From Tetranychus cinnabarinus (lineage: Eukaryota > Arthropoda > Arachnida > Trombidiformes > Tetranychidae), in contig WHVY01000002.1 of the NCBI GenBank assembly GCA_022266195.1, forward strand, positions 13,159,001 to 13,223,000: a DNA stretch of 64,000 nt, given 5' to 3'. Both the position numbers and the translations under genes were made by a program. Every line of letters starts with the position of its first letter. The first letter of the stretch is position 1. Shown piece after piece: positions 1 through 11,700 of this stretch. The notes under the pieces were generated by a model that worked only from the letters and a program-made list of their open reading frames with translations, was not told where the DNA came from and made no database searches.

Positions 1-1998
1 AGACAAATAAAATGTTAACTTGGATAAGATATTTTCCCTCTCATCTTCATTATCGCCATCATCATCATCATCATCATTGCTTTCTCTGTACTTGCTTTAC
101 CTTGTTTATACTCTAACAATGTTGAAAAAGTAGGTCAACAAATGTTGATCCAATATTAGTTTCAACTTTTTTTTCTCATCTTCTCTGTGTTTAAAACAAG
201 AAAGGTAAAAAAGAGGAGAAGATAAAAATGATGGAAATAATGATGATGAAGATGATGATGGCGATGGTAATAATAATGATGATGATGATGATGATAATGA
301 AGAAAAAAGAAAGATGTTGATGAAATGGCGCGGTTATAAAAGAAAGTACATCAGCTTGGATAAAGCAGACAACAGCATTCAGGGTTATACAACTTTCAAG
401 GTCAATATTTTGTCTATCATCATGTTCCAAGACCTAAAACAAGCTCTTCTCATTCACTCACAATTTATAATTTTTCCTTTCTTTCCTTGTCTACCTTCTC
501 TTATCATCATCATCATCAACATCAGCTTGGTCTCAAATTTTCATTTCTTTATTCTCCTTCTTCTCCTCCTTTTTGTTAAGCCATACCTTGCAATTGTTTC
601 TTACTCAACCAGTTATCTGTCAATAATAAAATAATGAGATTTATGTAATATTACAATCAATATGTACGAAATGTTAGAGAAGAATGAGAAACATTCATTT
701 TTTTTTGGAACTTTACTTGGAGCTCCAAATACGAAGTGAAATGTACCTTACCTTTGAGATATTGTTAGTGTTCAATAGCTCGGTGATGATGACGAGAAAT
801 GGCAATTATAGATGAAATGGAAGAAAAAAAGGAAAGCCTTTCTGTTTCTGTCTGTGTTGATATCAGCCAAAAAAACAAGGCTCAATGTATTTACTGTCTT
901 CTTTATGCTGAAAGGGATAGAGAAAGGAGAGAAAGGGGAGAAAGAAGAGAAAGAGAAAGAACGAACAATTTAATGCGAAGAGAAAAAAAAACCAGTCAAC
1001 ATCGAACGTCACAAACTACCAACTAAATACCTTCGAAAGTTTATTCACCGTTACAACTTTGGCTTTCAGTGTCTTCATCTCAACTGGTTTTCGTGTGCCT
1101 TTTCAAGGCCAAACCAGGCCCACATCCTGCAAACATACATTCACTGTATGTGTATGAATATATCATGTAATTCATCTTTTTCCCACTTGAGGAAGAGAAA
1201 GAGAAAGTTTTAAAGAGACTTATTAAGAGAGAAAGAAAAGTAAGTAAAGATGAAGCACAAATAATAATAATAATAATAAATATTAAGCACTAATAATGGT
1301 GAAATTACAAACGCAATAAACTCAAATTCAATGGCAACTTTTTTCATGCTTATTGGTGATGGACAGGTAATGCCATCTAGCGAGGAAATAAATAATTTTT
1401 GGCGGTTTTTGGTCTTTTGGTTATTTTTTGGTTTTCACTTGTTTACATTTTTTCCTTATGGATTTGATAATTAAGTTATTTGTTTGCTCTCAAGCTATCA
1501 TTTACTAATTTGATAATTTTATTTACAATTAAGTACAAGCATACATATATATTAATCATATTATTATCGTTGTCAATTTGTGAGAAAAAGTTAAATAAAT
1601 AGCAATGAATATCAAAGATTAACCATTACCGTAAAGGTAGTCATAAGGAAAATAACTGTGTTTATTTTTGCTTTAAAAGATATTTTTTTACAACAATTTA
1701 GCAAATATTCAGCTCTAACAGACTAATAAAGTGTCGGTAAGTATTATTAATTATTGTTTTACAAGATTGTTGACCTTTTCTCACAATTTTTATCGTATTT
1801 TGCTGCTTTTTAATAGGTATTAAAGTTCATCATCTGTCTGGGTTCTGTTATTTACTCGTAGATCTTTTAAGCTTGCTGCTGGTGAACCAAAAAAGGTGAA
1901 ATATGCATCTTGATATAATATAATTTATAATTTATTTTTAAATGTGAGTACATTTTTTTTACTGTTGATTTAAATTAACTTGATCGACTATATTCTAA
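1..1998. other. Non-coding stretch with simple repeats
   Basis: I see no supportable gene here. The stretch holds trinucleotide runs (ATC repeats near 50-80, GAT/ATG repeats near 228-300, ATA repeats near 1260-1280) and a purine-rich tract near 910-962. The open frames it contains are translations of these repeats. The part just below 1999 is the presumed 3' untranslated and downstream region of the minus-strand gene that ends there. Confidence 0.6.
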
Positions 1999-4900
1999 TT
2001 ACAATTTTGATTTACTTGTCGTTGAAGGTGGGACGGTTGAAGATGAGGTCAACTCCGGTAAAGTTGAGGATACAGTTGACGAAGGTGATGATTGAGATGA
2101 GAAGTTTAATCTTAATCGGGCGATCAAAGTTCTTATTTCATCAGTGATTCGGCTCATGCGGATCCGTATTGCCTCAAGGTAGGAGGTCGCAATTGAAGGA
2201 CCACCGGAAGAACCACCTAATGGACCGGAAACAGGTTCTGACAAGAAACTGTTCGATACTGAAGTGGCTATTGATGAGACTGAAGATGATAAACCAGAGG
2301 AAATTGTATTTACTACTCCCTGCTGTGAGGTGCCAACACCAATAATTGCCATTCGACTTTGTAACCGTTCAAGACTTATCCTTACTCGTCTTAACAATTA
2401 AGGTTATCATCAGCATAGCAGATCAAGGAAGAGAGGAAAAGAAAAGGAAATTTCAATGTTAAAGTTAATTACCAGAAGGGAAGAAGAAGAAGAAGATTGT
2501 AAAAAATAGTGAGCTTTAATAGCATTGGTAATAAACAGTTGGTAAATTAGATTTGGAATAATGATTATGATCAACTATCAAATGCTACTTTAGTTTTTAT
2601 TAGCCAAAAAAAGCAAGGTAAACAACTCAATCAGGTTAAAGGTGAAGCACAATTTTTGCACCTTCTTTGGAAGCAAATTGTCTCATTAATTTATTAACTT
2701 GATATCGGTTTATTTCTCTCACTTGCTATTTACTTTATTTTGCACCCTCTTTGTGATATAAAAACCCCTGGAATTGGGTTCAATTATGATTGTAAAATAA
2801 TATTGTTACCAGCCTTATTATTATTACTATCAAACTATTAGACTTATAATCATTATCATCATCATCTTTGGTGGTAGCTGTGATAATGATGCTGTTTTCA
2901 ACTTGTGAATTGCTAGGTATACCAATTGTAATTTGATAAGATTTCACAGAAGTAAAATGTTATTAACTATTATCATTATTGTGTGATATACTTTTACGGT
3001 TGAGATGTTTAAAGGAATGAAAAAAAAAGTTAAGAAGCCAATTTTTTTGGGTGAAAAAATATCGCCAAATAAAATTACCTTTCCCTTCATCATTAAAAGT
3101 TACCTATCAATGTAAATTATTGTTTCAATTTAACGATGAAAAGCCAATTAAACTTGTAAAAAAGTAAATACAGAATAGACGAAAGAAATGGTGAAAAGAT
3201 GAGGCAAAAAAAACAAGAAATTACGGTCAAAAGAGCAAAGAGAAGAAGAAAAAATTACTGTTTAAATGGACATTTAAATGGATAATATTGGCCTTACTTA
3301 TGTTACTAATGATGATTAACAGAGAGTATCCGGTATTGAAATGTTGAGGTAAGAAACTGGTTTAAGTCTTGATGGTAATGATGAGAGTAGAGAAAGGAAA
3401 TGACAAGGTAAAAACAAAATGAGCTTACCTGAGATAGTTGAGAAGTGAACGGAAAACGGCGGCTGTAACGTAACGGCGATTGGTGACCAACTCGGTTATA
3501 AGAGTCTAGGAAGCCCAAAGGGAAGGGAAGCGAATTATGTCATTTCTTAATTATCGTTGTAATAATGGTTAATTAATCTTGTGTCTCTTGTTAGACTGAC
3601 CAGTTAACTAATTGAGTCTGAGATTTTAAACTCTACACCAAACCCAGTCTACAGCTTTGGGAAACAAGCGAACCGTTTAGCTTTCAAAGGTTACTTTAAA
3701 AGGGATGTTTAAACCTGAGTCTAATCATAAGTCTTGGGACTGTTAAATAGGTGTCTAAATTGGTTGCCAATCAAATTAATTACCAATTAAACATCTAATT
3801 GGCAGGTAATTTTATTTACTTGAAAATGCATTGTAAATATTAGTCTTTTGTTTTATGTTCAACCTTTTGAAAGTGAAAATTTTCATTGCAATTTGTTAAC
3901 TTGAAAAATGGACATTTCCCTCGTAAATTTGTTTGTATAATTTTTTACCTTTTGTTTTATTAATTAACTCATTAGTTTGTATAATCAGTCTGACCAGTTA
4001 AGTGGAAATATTAATATTAATAATGATTGATTAAGCTGATAGCGAGAAGAAGGAGAAGAAACAAAATGTTTCTCATTCAACTTACCTCAACATTTTGCTC
4101 TATTCGGTTGACTTCATCAATCATTGATTGAATCTGAGTTGCAGTTCCTTGTTTATTAACATTTTTTTTATTATTGTTACCGCCATTATCATCATTAACA
4201 TCATTATTATTGTTGGTATCAATTGAATCAATTGTCGATGGCGGATCAATAATATCATCATTTGCATCAAGGGTTCCAGTTGGTGAGTGCAATTTACTGG
4301 TTACCGAAGTAGCTTTGAATATTGGGCGAAACAAAAAATTTGAGGTTGAAAATTTGAAACCATATGATAGTGGAAGCGATGAGGAGAAGATGTTTAACGG
4401 TTCGTAATCGTCTTCAATTCCTTGATTAATGCCCAGTTTAATTTGCTCCTCTAAATCAATCAACAGTTGATTTGCTTGGTCAACGGAATCTTCAATTAGG
4501 GATTTGGCATCAACTGCAGGGGAAGGTGTACTTGAGTCAATCTTGGTGAATACTTTATTGGAAGTTGAAGGAATTGAAATTATTGAATAGGAAGATGAAA
4601 GTGGTGGAAATGGTTGGACTGATTTCGTGTTGGAAGAAATTATTTGAAAGTCGTCTTTGGAATCGGACGGGAAAAGGTGATCCAGTGATGAATGTTTTAC
4701 GTTTACTTGAGGTTGATACAGACTTGATACATGTTTATCATTTGCTGATTTAACCAGTTTAAAGCCATCAACGTCAACTGCAAGGGATGACAATGAAGAG
4801 GTTGATCCAAGTGGAAACAAATGTTTATTCAATTTAACGTTCAATGTTGATGATGATCTTTTCCTTATTGACTTATCATCATTTTCAACCTTTACATTGC

Positions 4901-5828
4901 TCTCACTGTGACCGGAAATCCTATCGTAACTGACCCTTGGTTCATGTTGTCCATCCAGTCCATCATTACTTACAGGAATAGTTGACCCTTTGGTTCAATT
5001 CATTTAGTGTGTCAGTGGACAGTAAAGAGACAGTCGAGTTAAATTGTTGGTTAGAGGATTAGAGAGGATGTGTCATGAGATATGATGTGCATGTCCAATG
5101 AATCATTTCAAGATTAAAATTCTCAACGGAAACTGAACAGAAAAGAAACTTCGAATTTTCCTTTTTTTTCTCTTTTTCTTCAATTTCCTATCATCTTTAC
5201 CTTTTCCACTGGCATTTTCATTCTCATCATTTTTACAAATTACTAATTATTCAAATCTCGTCTCAATCAACTGTGAAACAAATTGATCAATTTGCTGGCT
5301 AACACCTTCAAGTTGCTACCTTAGAGCAACTAATATTCAGCTTTAGTCTTTTGTTTGCTAATAATGGTTAAGCAGTGATCAAGGCTTTTTCAATGTTGTT
5401 GCACTGTTTAAAGGGTTATGCGATGTTCAAATCACAGCTAATGTTGTAATATTGTTAATTGATATTGTTGGTTTAGCGATGGTTTGATGGTTGTAACCAT
5501 GAAACAAATTGTTTAGCCTTGATTCCTGAAGCCATTGGACTTGTAGCTTTGTTTTAAGCTTTTGCTTACGCTTTCATTATCATTTTAAATGTATCATTAC
5601 ATTGTAACACTTGATCAAGTTCAAGGTTTGCTTTGTTTGCAAGTAAAAAAATAGTTACAGTAAAGAGGGAAAATAATGTTTTTTCATTTCATTTTGTTCG
5701 CACTGCTGTTCAGTCGCCTCACACAGATGATTTGAACATGGCTAATGGACTTGATAATGGGTAAACTCGTAAATTTACTTACCTAATTTAAAGGTGATAA
5801 ACAAGATTAACTGGATGATTAGATGCAT
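1999..5828 (-). CDS. Four-exon secreted, cysteine-free Ser-rich protein, family unknown
   Basis: Gene model built from splice signals and phase. Exon 1 is 5828-5783, exon 2 4987-4086, exon 3 3505-3429, exon 4 2389-1999. The joined frame is 1416 nt, 471 residues. The ATG opens a short signal-peptide-like stretch (MHLIIQLILFITFKLG), and the donor after it is a strong GTAAGT. A furin-like IRKR lies near residues 56-59. Then come Ser/Asn-rich low-complexity segments, an acidic helix-prone part near residues 130-165, an Asn/Asp run near 280-300, a basic helical stretch across exons 3-4 (LLNYLRRVRISLERLQ) and a Ser/Thr-rich tail. I see no cysteine anywhere. The exon 2 acceptor has a weak pyrimidine tract and is the least certain junction. 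I recognise no domain. A secreted structural or matrix protein is possible, but that is inference. Confidence 0.6.
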
Positions 5829-7174
5829 TAATTTGATGAGCAATTAATTCCTGGCCAATTAAGATTTGCAAACAATTGATTGATAAAAATTGAATCGTCT
5901 ATTTGGGGATTCACTTGAGATTCAAGTTGACTTTTGACTTTGGCAAAAGGTAAAGTCAAAATGGTTCAACTTGCAATTGGATTGACCAAAAGTGGGTTAT
6001 AACAGGTTAAACCAGTGTTTATTACATTTTAATGAAAACTCATTTCTCTTGATTCCCTCTACAATCAAATCTCATCAGATGCTACAAGTTCAACTGCTAA
6101 TCAATTACCTAGTTGTTTACATATCAAGATTAACCCCGAAAAATTGCAGGAACAAGGCAAAGATGAGTTGAGTTAGTTTCAATAAATAGCCATGAAATGC
6201 ATGGAGAAAAGTGCAAAAAATGAAACCGGATTAAAGGGGAAACATTAATCATTAACTATTAACATCCTTGATCCATTAAAATGAAGACTGAATCAATCCT
6301 TTAAACATGATTAATTAACCAGTTTGGATTGATTAGAGTCTCACAATTGAACAATGAAAAACAATATTAATCAATTATTCCTCTTTTCCAATTGATAATA
6401 TGCAACCTCAATTGATTATGAATAAATGAATTGCAATGCTATTAAAAAAGCATTAAAAGGACTTTTGTTTTGACTAAAATATGAAAAATTTGGGAAAAGT
6501 TTGGTTTTAATGTTGTTTTTGAAATTATATTTAATCAAGCAATTTGATTAGTGCTATTATTATTGCTATTCAACTGTAAATTGCTCAATCAAGTTAATCA
6601 TTTCCAGGTTATTTGGGTTTAAATGGAGAAACAAAATGAAACAAAATGGGACAAAAAAACCTGTGACTGTCTCATAATTATTAAACTTTATTTTTAGCTA
6701 ATTAGCTGATTTTCAAACAAGATGTTAAACTTGTTGACAATTAACGGTAGACAACAATTGGTTTATTGCAACAATCAATAATTGTTAATTTTCATTTATT
6801 CATCATTTTAATGTATCATTGCATAGCTTGGAAAGTGTCAACTGTTGACAGTTAAACCTGGAATTAACTAAACCTCCATTGGGTTTAACTAAATTCAACT
6901 GAACTAATTGATGATTGTTAAGTTGATTTAGTTAGTCATTTTCATAATAATCTAACAAACTAATATTGAGTATAATTGAGTTTAATATGCAACCGTAATC
7001 TCAAACTCTGGCATTTTCAAATAGAAGCTACACATTGGCCTAAAAGTCTGAAAATTTAAAATATCCATTTTGGGAGACCAGACTGATTAGAATGGCTACA
7101 TTATAGAGAAAAATCAATTCATTAATTAGTTGGTGAAAAGTTCTATTATTGATTACTATCAAGATTACAATAAT
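5829..7174. other. Intergenic, nothing recognised
   Basis: AT-rich sequence upstream of the secreted-protein gene. Its promoter and 5' untranslated region should lie near 5829-6000, but I see no clear core-promoter motif. No open frame, RNA gene or repeat stands out. Confidence 0.5.
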
Positions 7175-7182
7175 ATCTAACT

Positions 7183-7484
7183 TAGAGCTGATAGTTTTGC
7201 GAATATTTATATTCGAATGAGGATTCGAATATTATTTTTTACTCGAATACTCAATCGAATATCCGTCGAATATTTGCATGTGATTAAAGTAAGAGCAGAA
7301 CCATAAAAATTCAACAAAATCTACTCGAAATTGGACAGAAATTGGTCAAAAAACCTGTAAAAAATTCAAATTCACTAAATATTCGAATACAGGTATTCGA
7401 TTATCTGAAATACTCGAATAATATTCTATTCGCGTTAAAAAATATTCGAATAATCGAGTATTCGAATACTCACTATCAGCTCTA
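7183..7484. mobile_element. hAT-type miniature inverted-repeat transposon, 302 bp
   Basis: The element starts TAGAGCTGATAGT and ends with the exact inverse, ACTATCAGCTCTA. It is flanked on both sides by the same 8 bp, ATCTAACT (7175-7182 and 7485-7492). An 8-bp target duplication with a TAGAG-type terminal repeat is characteristic of the hAT superfamily. The interior is built from many CGAATA/TATTCG motifs in both orientations, as in the subterminal repeats that hAT transposases bind. It has no coding capacity, so it is a non-autonomous copy. Perfect ends and duplication suggest a fairly recent insertion. Confidence 0.85.
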
Positions 7485-7688
7485 ATCTAACTATCTAAAA
7501 ATCATTAAGTGCGGTTAGAGAAAGAGTTTTTCATTCCGAAATGAATATTACTCGGGTTGAAGGTTATTGCTTAAAAGTGCGAGTAAGCTGTTGAGATACA
7601 TGTATGATTGAATCACAAAATAAGTTAAACTAGTGTTTATTGAACAAATTTATTCAATGAAATTTCATGGATTTTACATTTTAATTAT

Positions 7689-7877
7689 TCACATTCTTAT
7701 TAACAACTTCAGAATTGAATTTCTTCGTAACTTGCCACCATCACGTACATTCAATCTCTTAGGCGCTTGTCGTGCAGCACGTCCATAAGTTGACCATACA
7801 ATGGCTGCTAAAACAGATCCAAATAGGGTATTAAGAGCCTTTTAAAAGACAAAAAATACAATTTTGATACATTGCAT
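7689..7877 (-). pseudogene. Broken copy of the small secreted-peptide gene (copy 1)
   Basis: The start (ATGCAATGTATCAAAATTGT) aligns with the intact copies at 8629 and 18146. Codon 12 is TAA where the intact copies have TTA. The frame is otherwise open to a TGA at 7689, and the part after the signal region is a long basic stretch. The upstream region is still similar: TATAAAA remains, but the AGATAAG found beside it in the intact copies reads ATATAAG here, and the AG at the end of the proposed 5'-UTR intron looks lost. The conserved 3' untranslated sequence with AATAAA follows near 7620-7670. Decayed gene is the simplest reading. Confidence 0.6.
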
Positions 7878-8500
7878 CGTTATTTTGTTGATTGGATTTA
7901 ACTTGGTGTAACAGAAAATTTAAATAACACTAAATACCCTTGTATACCGGTACTTGAATCAACAACTGATATCGTTTGATGAAAAATTATCAATTTTTAT
8001 ACTTATATGTCTTATTTATTCTTTATTCAGTTTTATTTGTCATGACTAAAGAATGATCTCGATGCTCGAATTATGGGTTCAGCCATTATTTAATAACAAA
8101 AGCTGTGTTTATTTTATTTAAAATGGTGACAATCGTAATGTGCAAGAAAATCTAGTTTTACGTTTTCTAAAATTTTCATCATGCAGATCTATGAATTCTT
8201 CATCTCAAAATATAACTAATATGAAATTTATCGTTTAATATTATTATCGTTAAATATCGTTCCATTGATCGGTTTGCATACAATGGCATGAGAAAAATAA
8301 GTAAGATTGGTGTGTGAAAAGTTTAGTCGAGCGGCAATAAAATAAGAAGCAACGGATATAATCAAATCAGTTTTATTCAATAAAATTTCATAGATTTTAC
8401 ATTTTGTAGATCATTCATACTTTTCTTAACGAAGCAATATTACATTTTCAACCACCATGTACGTTTAATGTAATTTTCAATAGCCTCGGTCGGCTTTGGA

Positions 8501-8629
8501 TCACTTTTTATCAATTTTGATTCGTAAAATTTCTGGTGCTAGGCGCTTGATTCGGGCTGCTGAAACATAACCGATGAAGGCGATAAGAGTTATTAAAAAG
8601 ACAGAAAATACAACTTTGTTTGCTTGCAT
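8501..8629 (-). CDS. Small secreted cationic peptide, intact (copy 2)
   Basis: A 42-residue frame. Residues 1-24 look like a signal peptide: MQANK, then a hydrophobic core and a VSA cleavage motif. The predicted mature peptide ARIKRLAPEILRIKIDKK is 18 residues with seven basic and two acidic residues, and would be amphipathic if helical. There is no cysteine. The ATG matches the start in three related copies nearby. A short 5'-UTR intron (about 8649-8701) and a downstream AATAAA near 8380 fit a real transcript. The family is unknown to me. An antimicrobial or secretory-gland role is only a guess from charge and size. Confidence 0.55.
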   Translation of the reverse strand: MQANKVVFSVFLITLIAFIGYVSAARIKRLAPEILRIKIDKK

Positions 8630-8712
8630 TGTTGTTTGGCTGATTGAGCTGGTAACTTGGTTTAAAACACAATTGAAAAATTAATAAATTACTTTGTATA
8701 CTTGAATCTTTG

Positions 8713-8757
8713 ACTGATATCATTTTATAACAAATGATCGACTTTTATACTTATCTG
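8713..8757 (-). promoter_or_regulatory. GATA site, TATA box and initiator of peptide copy 2
   Basis: On the minus strand, AGATAA (8756-8751) abuts TATAAAA (8749-8743). TCAGT (8717-8713), the arthropod initiator core, lies downstream, placing TATA about 34 bp before the initiator A at 8715. The same block with the same spacing precedes copy 4 at 18.2 kb. A GATA-family factor is the expected reader of AGATAA. Assigning a tissue would be inference. Confidence 0.6.
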
Positions 8758-11700
8758 TATCATTTATTCTTTATTCAGATGCATCATTTCATTTGTCATA
8801 AATAATGAACCATTTCTACCATTTCTATGATCAAGTTATGCGTTTATTCATAGTATTCATGGTATTTGACAAAGTCAATATTTCTGAATGTCAAATCAAA
8901 CATATAATTCACAGCTAGACTGCTCGTGGACGCTCTGAAAATATTTTGTGAAGTTAGCGGTGTGTTGATTGTGTCTAGTCAAACTCTGACTCTAAATGCC
9001 AATTAGCTATCACTAGACAATCATATACCTTAAGAAGATTTATTCAAATTTAAATAACATGATGTCTCATTTTTGTTTTGCACTGAATTTAGCCATATTG
9101 CATTCCTAATTCATAGGATAAGGCGGAGAAACAGTTCTAATTTCTGACAAGATTGTGGCCAAACAGGAACGTTTGTGGACCCCTTTCTAGATTAAACCTA
9201 TTTTCATAATGTCTTCGATCGAAAAAATTATAAAATATTTTAAATATAAAATAAACCTAGTTTACTAGTCAATGCGAAAAATCAGTTGACTTATACGCAC
9301 TATGTGGCTTCTGACATCCTCCTATTCGGTGTTGTCAAAACATTAACCCTCATATTGGTCTAGGATGACATGATATGATTCAAGTTGGTCAATGACTGTT
9401 TGTAATAACAGCTTGATAAAAGTTAGCCCCATGTTTTTCCCTCGATTCAATATCCCTCCAGAGTTGAAATTACTCTATTATACAGCTAGAAGTATCGTTA
9501 CTCTAGATTTGCGACAACGCTTAAATCACCTTGTTAATGCTTCTTCTAACCTAGTTTGGTTTGTTCCTGAGGCTGTTTCACCCATGAATTAAACGCAGCT
9601 TCTTGCTTCAACTATTTTAGTCACTTTAATCACTTTTGTTTACCTTAATCCCTGTAAATGATTTACTAAACAACAAGAATCATCATCATTACGATCATCA
9701 AAAGAAATTGACTCTTTAATCTCAATAAAAAAAGGCCACCCAATGAATTGAACTGTTATTCAGGTTGTTAATGGTTTCCTTTTGTTCCCATAAAAACAGG
9801 TAACATTGGGTTCCATGGGTATTGACTCATCAAGTAAACTTTGTTTAACCAAGAAAAAAAGTGACTTTAAAACCCAAAGTTAAACATTGAACATGAAATC
9901 ATGCATTGAGACAACAGCAAGAAAAAGGTTTCCCTTTTAGATTCATCTTTTGATGAGCATATCGAATCAAAGTTTCCCCAAATTTTGCAACATTAATTAA
10001 CACAAATTGTTAACAAGATATTAATCATTTCAAGTCAGTCGACAAGTTTTTCAACTGTCCATTCATGAATATAAATTGAAAAAAATGATAAAACACCGCA
10101 AAAAAGGCAACAGCAACATGAAAAACATGAAAATCCTTTTTAAAGCAACAAAATGGCAATCCAAATGCATTATATGTTAATCAACTGTAAACAGTTTGTC
10201 TGTTGGCGTTGATTGATATTGTTTAGACATTGTATTAAGTTGATTGCGTGATGATTATACCTGATTAAAATCAAATTAACACAAAAATCGAGAGTTGCCT
10301 TACTCACTGACAGGAGCAACAAAGTCTAAAGTTATTGATGAGAAACAAATAACTTTCATTATTAAATATTAGCGTGATGTGGTTAGGTTAACATCAATTG
10401 GGCTCATTGGTTATCATGTTGTCTTGTTTACTGATTGTAACGACTATTTAATGCGCTCTTTTCAATGTTAATTTGTGTAACAATTAACTCATGGTTCGTA
10501 AGTAAAAAAAAGGCTTTTAATATCACGATTATTCGTGTTTATCACATTACATAACGTATAATTAATTATTCAATTGGTGATTTACTTTGGTTCATTAAGT
10601 TTTTTTTTGCCATTCAATGTTGGACTTTTCACTCTTTCCAACCAATTGCTATTGAATCAATTCAATTTGTTTTTCCTATCCTTTAACCAGCAATTGAAAC
10701 CATTTTTACCTAAAATTAAAATAGTCTCCAAACATTAAAAGTCAATTGTAAACAATTATCATTTTTTAAGGTGTTACAACCATTCTCATTGCAATTGTAA
10801 TTTCCAATTAATCGTGAAACGTTTTAAATGCTAATTTGTTTTGGGTTCAATTGTTTTGAATACAATTTGTTTGATTAGCTTTGCTAGTTTTCATGATGAA
10901 TATCATTTCTGTTGTTTTCAAATTCAGTTACTAAACTGACCTGTAATTTGTTCAACTGTTGATGTTGATTATCGCTTGTTGATTTCAACTGATTAGATGG
11001 ATTGATTGGTGAAACTTGATTAACACAAATTGTGATCGCTTTAAGTACCATTAACAGGTAATAGAGATGATTTCAATATTTCTTAATGATTACCTTGAAT
11101 GATTACTTTGGTGGCCCTCAGCTTCAATCAATTGGTAATTTGATCAATTGAATAATTAAAGTGTTCTCATTAATCTGGTTTAAATGTTATTGACTAATTT
11201 GAATCATCGGTTGAAAATTAAACATTAATCTTTTAATCAACTTTCCTGTTAATTTGTAACTTGAGATTGGTTTGAACAAATTGTTGGTTAAATTGAAGAG
11301 GATTGGGTTTGGAAACCAGATTTTTATGGTTTTGCACCAGACTTGTAACCATTGACTTTTGGGTTACCATTTGATCTTTGTTTTTCAAGCTTCTGGTTTC
11401 AAGATTAATCTTTGACTGATTAGTTCATGTTAATTGGATGCTTTGATTAAAGTCATTGGCTTTTCTGATGAAAGTGTTGTTTTTATGATGAAATAGACGA
11501 TTTTGTTTTCATTTAATTGCTACAATTTAGCTTTATCTTTGTTTCGTTAAACCTCATACTGTGACAATGTTTCAATGTTTAATGTTTAAGTGTTGCTATA
11601 CTTAAACATCTTTACGTGTTTATTAGCCACAATCTTGCCTTTCTTACATTTTCACATGCACTTTAAGCATGAGATTAACCGTTGATCTTTTAAATCAGAT

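Noticed and set aside
799..1026. 75-codon frame with an Arg/Glu-rich end
   Set aside because: The basic/acidic part is simply a translated AGA/GAG purine tract. No domain, splice context or regulatory signal supports it.
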